Shown here piece by piece: positions 56,763 through 64,000 of a stretch of DNA of 64,000 bases; position 1 is the stretch's first letter, and the number at the start of each line of letters is the position of its first letter. The stretch comes from Cryptomeria japonica (Eukaryota > Streptophyta > Pinopsida > Cupressales > Cupressaceae), in NCBI RefSeq assembly GCF_030272615.1, contig NC_081414.1, forward strand, positions 333,421,427 through 333,485,426, written 5' to 3'. Both the position numbers and the translations under genes were made by a program. Under the pieces are notes generated by a model. It saw nothing but the letters and a program-made list of their open reading frames with translations. It made no database searches and was not told where the DNA came from.

Positions 56763-57904
56763 TCAATTTGATGAAGAACATCCTGCCGGTGTAGCATTGC
56801 TCTGTCTTGCTGGTGGAGCATCATATTGTCCTGCCGGTGAAGCATTTGTTGGTTCTACTGGTGGAGGAGTAATCCCAATATTTAGATCACCTTTTCTAAT
56901 CCATTGCTTAACCTCTTCAACCTTTTCTTTACCTTTCAAGCTAGTACTTTTGTTATCTACCGGTGTACCTTTACTTCTACAAAATTTAGCAATATGACCA
57001 ATCTTGTTACATGCATAACAAGTTACATTATTTTTTTGAATAGCTTTCCCATAACCTATGCTGGTTTGTGTTCTGCATTTATTTGATAAATGACCAAATC
57101 TTCCACAAACATAACATCTTACATTCATTCTGCAGTTTTCAGAGTTATGACCAATTTTGTTGCATTTGGTGCATTGACCAGTGGGAGGATTGATGTTATG
57201 ATAATTCCTATATCTACATTCATTTTCCCTATGACCATATTTATTACAGTTAAAGCATTTTCCATTGAATTTGTAAGTATTAGAGGGTCTTACCGGTTTG
57301 CTTTGATCCTAGGTATTTGCAGTACCGAAGCTTTCTCCAACTTCAAATCCAACTCCAGAAGTGTCACCTTTGGGTTTTTGATTCTTCAATAAGGTACCAA
57401 GTTCTTCTGAGCTTTTCTTGAATTTTTCTTTGTGTTGATTTGCACTTTCCAATTCCCTTTCCAAGATCTCTTTTTGTCTCATTAGTTCATTCGAGTCATT
57501 TTGAGTATGCATCAGATCTGTCTTCAACATGTCATTTTCATAGCTAAGTCTTGTATCTCATTTGTTGCATCACTTAGTCTTTTGGTCAATTCTTCTTCAT
57601 TCTTCTTTCTGTCCTCAATCTCTTTGCAGAATCTCATAGTCATATCTCGCATTTCATTTTTTGTTGTCATGATCTCTTGTTTCAATTTGCTTATCATATC
57701 ATTTAGTGATTCCTTTTCATCATTTTCATTTTGCAATTTGTCACAAAGTTCTCTTCTCTTGTTTCTTGTAACAGTAAGATTTTCTTGAAGTGCCTGAATA
57801 ATGTCCTGAGCTGCTTTTAAATCATCTTCTAGTTTGATATTTTTCAACTTCTCTGCATCATAGTCAGTAAGAGCTCCTTCAAGTTGCTTCATAAGATTTT
57901 CCAT
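56763..57904 (-). pseudogene. ORF1 of element E: coiled-coil, four-zinc-knuckle Gag-like protein
   Basis: Begins MENLMKQLEGALTDYDAEKL. A heptad-rich coiled coil (about residues 5-180) is followed by four CX2CX4HX4C knuckles: CFNCNKYGHRENEC, CTKCNKIGHNSENC, CYVCGRFGHLSNKC and CYACNKIGHIAKFC, then a Pro/Ala-rich tail (PPPVEPTNASPAGQ). A one-base loss near 57558 and a stop near 57309 (TAG after TANT) break the frame. Zinc knuckles imply RNA binding; the coiled coil could drive assembly. No capsid fold of Copia UBN2 type is recognised. Four knuckles are more than the one or two of typical plant Gag. Confidence 0.8.
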
Positions 57905-57957
57905 CTTTACCAATGTCAAGATCTTCCTCAAGCTGTTAGGCTTCTGAAAATAGACGA

Positions 57958-57974
57958 CCAAGCTCTGATACCAA
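57958..57974 (-). other. Primer binding site of element E
   Basis: Minus-strand TGGTATCAGAGCTTGG starts two bases inside the 5' LTR end and matches initiator tRNA-Met for the first 12 bases. The same primer class as the Copia elements around it. Confidence 0.85.
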
Positions 57975-57975
57975 T

Positions 57976-58921
57976 TGTTAGGGTTCCCACAGATATTGAG
58001 AGGGGGGGGTGAATCAATATCTGATTGGTAATGAAATTTTCTTAAAACTGAATATGCAGAATATAAAGTAACAGTATACCAGTATGCAAGAATTAATGCA
58101 AATAACAGAATCAAAAGCATCCACATGAAAAGAACACCATAAAACAAGATGTTTAACGAGGAAACCCAGTGTGGGAAAAACCTTGGTGGGATTTGTGACA
58201 CACAATATTCACTTACTGGCCAATAAGAGAATATTACTTACAATAGGGGCCTGCACATGCAGGAAGGCCAACTGCCTAGAGCTCACTGCTCAATAAGAAG
58301 TCACACTGACTTACAATGAGGATTTACACAAATCCAATATTCTGTACTGCTTTACAATAGCATCTTCAATGCCAGATTCAGTACCGGTTCTTGCTCTGTT
58401 CTTTACATATACCCTTGACCTACAATTCGCACATTAGGTCTGCCTTATAATTTATTTATTGCTTTCTATCCATATCCTACAAATGCCTACAATGATCTCC
58501 TTTATATACAAGAGTCATTTTACAATTTGCCAAGTCGGCTTACAATGATAAACAAAATATTACATATCAAAAATCCTGTCGGCCTCTGTGCCGGTATACA
58601 TATTTCCTTCTATGCCGATGTACATCTTCTGTGCCGGTGCCGGTTTAGATTGATTTTGTTGATGCCGAAGCACTATTTTGTTTGAGTAATGCTTTGCCAG
58701 TATAATGTCTTGCCGGTGCCATAGGATTGCAAGGTTTTGTGAGTAATGCTTTGCCGGTGCCATAGGATTGCAAGGTTTTGTGAGTAATGCTTTGCCGGTG
58801 CCATAGGATTGCAAGGTTGCCTGAGTAATGCTTTGCCGGTGCCATAGGATTGCAAGGTTGCCATCAATGACAAAACCTTCAATCACACACAATGTCTCAT
58901 TGGAGTGTTCATATGCCAACA
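57976..58921 (-). repeat. 5' LTR of element E
   Basis: 946 bp, pairing with 52076-53020. The G tract is eight bases here instead of seven. A 41-bp tandem array of four units lies at 58711-58874; two of the units carry a TTTTGTGAG variant absent from the other LTR, so the arrays have diverged or been shuffled since insertion. Confidence 0.95.
58711..58874. repeat. 41-bp tandem repeat in the 5' LTR of E
   Basis: Four units beginning TGCCGGTGCC at 58711, 58752, 58793 and 58834. The same unit as in the 3' LTR, with different internal variants. Confidence 0.85.
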
Positions 58922-58926
58922 GTCTA

Positions 58927-59795
58927 TTGGGTTGAAGGCCTAAAGCATAATCTTTTATGTGTGGCACGACTTAATGACAGAGGATACCCACTGGAGTTTA
59001 GAAATGGAATGTGTAAAATCTTTGACAACAAAGGTGAATTGATTGCAATCGGGAAACAGACTAGAGGTAATCTATTTCATCTCAATCCTAAAGTTAGCAA
59101 CCGTTTGATTGCAAAAATAGATGATAGTTGGCTTTGGCATAGGAGATTTTGTCATATAAATTTTGACAATATTATTAAAGTAAGCAAGTCTAAGACAATA
59201 AGAGGTTTGCCTCAACTAGATAAACTGGTTAATGCTCTTTGTAAAGAATGCCAACTAGGAAAGATGACTTCTTCAAATTCTAAGAGCAAGTCCTTCTAAG
59301 CAGAGAACTTGTTAGATTTGGTTCATACAGATCTATGTGGACCAATAAGAACAAGAAGCATTCAAGGTGACAAATACTTCATGATCTTCACTGATGGTTG
59401 CTCAAGGATGATGTGGGTGAAATTCTTGAAGGATAAGAATGAATCTTTTGGTAAATTCAAGGCATTTAGAGCCTTAGCTAAGAAAGAGAGTGGCAAAAAG
59501 ATAAAGTGCCTAAGAATAGATCAAGGTGGTGAATTCACTTCTGTGGAGTTCACTAAGTATTGTGATGATAATGGTATCAAGCAAAAGCTTTCTGCACCAA
59601 GGACACCATAGCAAAATGGTATAGCAAAGAGAAACAACCGGCCAATGGTTGAAGCTACTAGGACTATGTTGATACAAGGAGGTGTAACAAAAACATTTTA
59701 GAAAGAAGTTGTAAGTACAGCTGTCTACACAATGGAAAAAATATTGGTGAAAAGAGGTAAGGACAAGACCCCATATGAGTACTGGAATGAGAAAA
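58927..59795 (+). pseudogene. GAG-pre-integrase and integrase of Copia D
   Basis: Resumes the D polyprotein after element E. Seen: VYWVEGLKHNLLCVARLNDRG, QTRGNLFHLNP, zinc-binding WLWHRRFCHINFDNI and LCKECQLGKM, then the core with LVHTDLCGPIRTRS, RIDQGGEFTSVEF and QNGIAKRNN, where the catalytic Glu position reads Lys (usual AER/VER). Stops near 59297, 59608 and 59698. Homology ends after KTPYEYW near 59790; the following bases belong to the tail of a pol-less element. Confidence 0.88.
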
Positions 59796-59942
59796 ATAAT
59801 AAGTAAAATGACTCATCAACTCAGGGGGAGTACACATTCTTTTGGTACATATTTTTGGTAAGACAATACCGACAGATTCTTTTTGGAAGACAGTTTTTGG
59901 ATTTTCCTCATGAGTGTTGCCATCAATGCCAAAGGGGGAGAT
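59796..59942 (+). other. Remnant 3' tail of a pol-less element
   Basis: About 147 bp matching the 3' untranslated region of element E: ACTCAGGGGGAGTACACATT, then CTCATGAGTGTTGCC, then the tract AAAGGGGGAGA just before the LTR. It joins Copia D integrase at about 59790-59800, with TGAGAAAA-like bases common to both sides. This piece lies on the wrong side of the LTR to belong to element F as a simple insertion. Confidence 0.75.
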
Positions 59943-60736
59943 TGTTGGCAAATGCACACTCCAATGAGACATTGTAGGTGATTGAAGGTTTTGTCATTGA
60001 TGGAAACCTTACAATCCTATGACACCGGCAAGGCAATCCACCGACACTAGCAAGATCAAACTTTACATCGGCACACAGACCACCAACACCGGCAGTGAAA
60101 GGAAGCATATTGACACAGAGGCCGACAAGAATTTTGTTTGTAAATTATTTTGTTAATTATTGTAAAATCATTGTAAGGTGACTTGGCAGGTTGTAAAATG
60201 ACTCATATATATAAGAGTTTATTATAGAGGAAAAAAGAGAATGTAATGAGGAAAAATAAGGCAGACCTATTATGCGAATTATAGGTTAAGGGTTTATGTA
60301 TGAAGCAAAGCTATAAAACAGTACTGGATCTGGCATACTAGATGCTATTTTGAAGCAGTACAAGACATTGGATTTATTTAATCCATTTTGTAAGTCAGTG
60401 AGACTTCCCATTTTGTAATTGAGCAGTGAGTTCTAGGCACTTGGGCTTCCTACATGTGCAGGCCCCTCTTGTAGTAGCAATATTCTCTTATTGGCCAGTA
60501 AGTGAATATTGTGGGTCACAAATCCCACTGAGGTTTTTCCTACACCAGGTTTCGTCATTAAACTACTGCGTTATGATGTGTTTTTCATGTGGTTATTGTT
60601 ATCTCTATTTATTGCATTTTTTCTTGTTTACCGGTATACAGTATTAATATGTTCTACATGTTTTAAGTTAAGAAAATCATCTAACTGGTTAGATACTGAT
60701 TCACCCCCCCTCTCAATATCTATGGGAATCCTAACA
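59943..60736 (+). repeat. LTR of element F
   Basis: 794 bp, TGTTGGCAAATGC to GAATCCTAACA. TATA-like TATATATAAG at 60205-60214. ATTCACCCCCCCTCTCAA at about 60699-60716. Shorter than the LTR of E because it lacks the 41-bp tandem array; only related TGACACCGGCAAGGCAA-like words are present near 60020-60040. Confidence 0.88.
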
Positions 60737-60738
60737 AT

Positions 60739-60754
60739 TGGTATTAGAGCCTGG
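60739..60754 (+). other. Primer binding site of element F
   Basis: TGGTATTAGAGCCTGG, initiator tRNA-Met type with one change, two bases after the LTR end. Confidence 0.85.
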
Positions 60755-60783
60755 TCCTCTATTTTCAGAAGCCTAACAACTTG

Positions 60784-61863
60784 AGGAAGGAATTAGAAGC
60801 ATCTCTCTCAGACTATGATGCAAAAAAATTGAAAAATATCAAACTTGAAGATGATCTAAAAGCTGCACAGGATATTATTCAAGCACTTCAAGAAAATCTT
60901 ACCATTTCAAGAAACAAGAGAAGAGAACTTTTGTAAAAGATGCAAAATGAGAATGATGAAAAGGAAATTGTTAGTGATCTGATGAATAAGCTAAAACAAG
61001 AAAACATGACAACAGAAAATGAGATGCAGGATATGACTATGAGATTTTGTAAAGAAATTGAAGATAGAAAGAAGAATAAAGAAGACTTGGCTAGAAGACT
61101 GAATGATGCTGCAAATGAAAACACAAGACGTAGTTATGAAAATAATATGTTGAAGACAAATCTGATGCATGCATAGAATGACTCAAATGAACTCATGAGA
61201 CAAAAAGGTATCTTGGAAGGATAACTGGCTATTGCAAATCAACATAAAGAAAAACTCAAGAAAAGCTCAGAAGAACTTGGTGACTTGTTGAAGAATTAGA
61301 AACCTAATGGTGACACTAATAGTCTTGGCTTTGAAGCTGGTGAAAGCTCTGGTATTGCAAACACACAGAATCATGGCAAACCGGTAAGACAACCTACTGG
61401 TTATAAATTTAATGGCAAATGCTTTAGCTGTAACAAGTATGGTCATAGAGAAAATCAATGTAGATCTAGAAATTATCAGAATACCAATACACCCACTGGT
61501 CAATGTTCAAAATGCAACAAAGTTGGTCATAATTCTGAAAATTGCAGAATGAATGTAAGATGTTATGTTTGTGGAAGATTTGGACACTTATCTAATCAAT
61601 GGAGAACACAAACCAGCATAGGATATGGAAAAGCTATTCAAAAAAATAATGTGACTTGTTATGCTTGTAACAAGATTGGACATATTGCAAAATTTTGTAG
61701 AAGAAAGTCCTCACCGGTAAATAACAAAGGTCCTAGTTTGAATGGTAAAGAAAACGTTGAAGAAGTTAAGCAGGAATTCTCAAAACAATGGATCAGGAAA
61801 TCAGAACTAAATGTTGATAGGAATACTCCTCCACCGACAGATCAGAGTAACATTCCACAGTAG
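60784..61863 (+). pseudogene. ORF1 of element F: coiled-coil, zinc-knuckle protein
   Basis: Same protein as ORF1 of E. Coiled coil from LEASLSDYDAKKLKNIKL, then knuckles CFSCNKYGHRENQC, CSKCNKVGHNSENC, CYVCGRFGHLSNQW (last Cys changed to Trp) and CYACNKIGHIAKFC. Compared with E, 36 bases after GAGGAAG are missing, which removes the ATG start; a GAAG repeat flanks the gap. Stops at about 60934, 61174, 61222 and 61298. Ends TAG 61861-61863. Confidence 0.8.
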
Positions 61864-62188
61864 GAGAGTCTTCATCTGACTGAAGAAAATTTCCTTGAGG
61901 GTTTAGCAACCAAATGTGAAACATGCTATTATTCCCTCGGTTGATGGTGAGAAGTTGAAATTACTTCTATACCAGCAGATAAGTTATGTCATTACTTAAC
62001 CAGCAAGCATTAAATGTGGTGGTTGGCAAAATTAATATTATAAATCAATGTTTTGGCTCCAATTTCATTTCACCAAGCATTTAAACAATCAAAGAGCACG
62101 AAAATTCCTGAGCAAAGACATTTTGAGCAAAGAAGCAAAGCAATTTAGCAAGCAATCCTTCCTAAGGTAGATAAAAGTATTTATATCC

Positions 62189-64000
62189 ATGGCTTCTTCA
62201 TCTGTTCCCGAATTCATAGAAAACCCTACTATAGTCAAAGTGATTAAATGCCCTAGACCCATATTTCAATTAGTTCCTGAAATTGCTAAGAAGGATGATA
62301 ATGTTGGTGCATTTTCTCAAATCCCCAAAGGAGTAATTTTTGCAGAAGACCCTAGAATGTAAATTCATTGTCACATAGAAGAATTAAGTGATGAGGAAAT
62401 CAAGAGCATGTATAAGACTATAATCTGCGATGATTCTGGTAATGTGAAACCTAAACACAAAATAGTTGAAACCCTAGGATTCACTGAAATCCTCAGTATT
62501 CCAGAATTCCCTAAGGATGTTATAAGGATAGTTCTAAGCAGGGTACATGGTGAATTCTTCTTGCTAGACTCAGTTCACAAAATTACTAAAGAGGTAGTAA
62601 AGGCTGTGAGAAGGTTACCCTCCACTAGTAATAGACTTGATAAGACAAAGAAGGTCTCAAATGACCTGGTAATGAACCTAACAGGTGCAACATCTGACAA
62701 GAGATCTTTAAGAGTGAATGATGTAACTGACATCAATGTCAAATTCATTAGCATGATTTTAGGCTACAAAACCACACATACAAATAGGTTAAATTCAGTC
62801 TCTAGACTATGCATAAAGAGTGCCAATGATATGTTCAAGGATAATGCAAAAATAGATGTGTGTGAATATGGTTGAAAGATGAGCTTATTGATAATCTTGG
62901 AAAAATTAAGAAAGACAAAAAGGGGACATTTGGATTTGGAAACCTACTTGTATGTTTAATGTTGCACATAACAAAACAAGTGCCCAGTATCGGTAACAAG
63001 AATCTTGGTTTTGATATACCGGTAGGCAAACAATTGTTTGATTTACTAAATAACATGGGTGAAAATAGAGAAAAGAATATAAATGAGTACTTTCAGGAAT
63101 TGAAGGCCCAGATGAATACTAGAGTCAGACTTTCACAAGCAATTGTAAATAAGTATAAGGATGAAATATGCTTTGTTATTAAGAAGGATGAGATTTGGAT
63201 GGAGGCAGTTATCCCAAGAACCATTTGGGTTACTGAAATGGGTTATGAAACTGATGACCACATAATTGAAACATATACAAAAGCCCTTCTGGAAGCACCT
63301 AAGGAACCAAAAGAAGAGGTATTTGGTAGTGTTGAAACTATTGAAAGTCAAATCCAATCAAAGAAAAGGGTCAAGAAGGTAGAAGCAACAGTAAGAAGAG
63401 GATCTAGGCAAGCAAAGGCTATCAAAGAAGATGTACTTAAAAAAACTAGTATCACTGAAGATGAGTTAGAAACACTACAACCAGAAACTCACCTTTCACC
63501 GATAGCAACTTCTTCAGAAAGTGACATGCCAACTGCATTTAAAAGAGTTGTGAGGAAAAGAGAACCTTCATTGTTATCTACACCTTCTCCTAGAAGAACC
63601 AGACATAAACAACAAGTAGTAAGGCCCCTAGCTAAGAAGATAACTCCAAATAAGAAGAAGTTAACACCCAAGAAGAAGACTAAACAAAACATTGCTCCAA
63701 TTGACAAACTACTAGATGAAATAACAGAGGATGGATAGCTGAAAAACATCAATAAATTATATGATTCATTATCAGTTGATGACAAGGATAAAGTTGAAAA
63801 CAGTGTAATTCTACACTTGTACATTTACAAGAAATTTCTAATGCAAGTTGTAGATGAATTACCAATAGAACTGTTCAAAAGACTTGAAGCTAGAAGACAA
63901 GTTGTTGTAGAGCTTGATAAGAAAATGAAAATTGAAAAACTACTTGTTGTTTATCTTGTCAACTCACCAAAAGAGATAGATGATCTGATCTTAAAGGCTA
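62189..64000 (+). pseudogene. ORF2 of element F, N-terminal part
   Basis: Starts MASSSVPEFIENPTIVKVI, colinear with ORF2 of E to the window end (about 604 codons). Breaks: TAA at 62360-62362 where E has Tyr, a two-base insertion near 62866 that shifts the frame, and TAG at 63736-63738 where E has Lys. It keeps Cys and Trp where E has its two TGA codons, so the two copies carry independent damage. Conserved blocks: NDLVMNLTGATSDKRSLRVN, TFGFGNLLVCLMLHITKQ, EICFVIKKDEIWMEAVIPRT and a Lys-rich stretch near 63650-63690. Confidence 0.8.

Larger units (their letters stand above)
52076..58921 (-). mobile_element. Element E: complete pol-less LTR retroelement
   Basis: 6,846 bp on the minus strand, with perfect 5-bp target duplication GTCTA (52071-52075 and 58922-58926). 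LTRs 52076-53020 and 57976-58921. The primer site matches initiator tRNA-Met; the polypurine tract is AAAGGGGGAGAT. Internal region: ORF1 (57904-56763; coiled coil plus four CCHC knuckles) and ORF2 (56456-53253; 1,068 codons). No protease, integrase, RT or RNase H motif in any frame. This is the best copy of the family, defining its structure. Confidence 0.93.
25429..59795 (+). mobile_element. Element D: Copia retrotransposon in four pieces
   Basis: Plus-strand Copia broken by three later insertions. Pieces: 25429-26650 (5' LTR, first part), 40570-41547 (rest of LTR, primer site, gag), 51642-52075 (zinc knuckle, protease) and 58927 to about 59795 (GAG-pre-integrase, integrase). When C, CACTA G, E and one copy of each target duplication are ignored, the LTR is continuous and the gag and protease reading frames rejoin. 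RT, RNase H and the 3' LTR are missing: the element ends at a junction with the tail of a pol-less element. Confidence 0.88.
59943..64000 (+). mobile_element. Element F: pol-less LTR retroelement, 5' part
   Basis: LTR (59943-60736), initiator-Met primer site, ORF1 (60784-61863) and ORF2 (62189 to window end), the same order as element E but on the plus strand. The 3' part is outside the window. The LTR is preceded by a polypurine tract and tail of the same family, so it may be the middle LTR of a tandem pair. Confidence 0.85.

Overview
The window is transposable-element DNA from a large, repeat-rich plant genome. A gymnosperm (conifer-like) source is my best inference, from the nested Copia/Gypsy landscape and the style of the PPR repeats; it is not proven. 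No intact host gene, tRNA or rRNA is visible, and nearly all coding sequence is broken by stops and frameshifts.

Layout, left to right. Element A (1-9493, +) is the 3' part of an LTR element with no pol. It is split by a complete Copia element B (1543-8247, TSD GAGTC). A sits in an older minus-strand Copia fragment I (9494 to about 11296). Next is a minus-strand Ty3/Gypsy element H of Tat type (about 11297-25428), with gag, protease, RT, RNase H, a remnant of a second RNase H, integrase and, on the opposite strand downstream of pol, a decayed plant-mobile-domain ORF. Copia element D (+) starts at 25429 and survives in four pieces. Its 5' LTR was hit by minus-strand Copia C (26651-40564, TSD TATTG), whose own 3' LTR holds minus-strand Copia B' (27264-33881, TSD AAAGG), a sibling of B. 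D gag was hit by a 10.1-kb CACTA (En/Spm) DNA transposon G (41548-51638, TSD AGA). D protease was hit by a minus-strand pol-less LTR element E (52076-58921, TSD GTCTA). D then breaks off in integrase at about 59795 and abuts the tail of a third pol-less element, whose LTR leads straight into element F (59943 to the window end).

The most unusual content is the pol-less family A/E/F. It has LTRs, an initiator-Met-tRNA type primer site and a polypurine tract like those of the neighbouring Copia elements. Instead of gag-pol it carries ORF1 (long coiled coil plus four CCHC zinc knuckles) and ORF2 (about 1,067 codons, no protease, integrase, RT or RNase H signature). It looks like a two-protein, polymerase-free retroelement that borrows Copia enzymes. 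CACTA element G is second: it has a spliced TNP2-like transposase gene, a captured PPR fragment, a nearly intact antisense ORF of 494 codons joined to the broken 3' end of the transposase gene, and a long degenerate repeat array beside its right end.

Relative order from nesting: I before A before B; H before D; D before C, G and E; C before B'. Perfect target-site duplications at five insertions make these boundaries firm.
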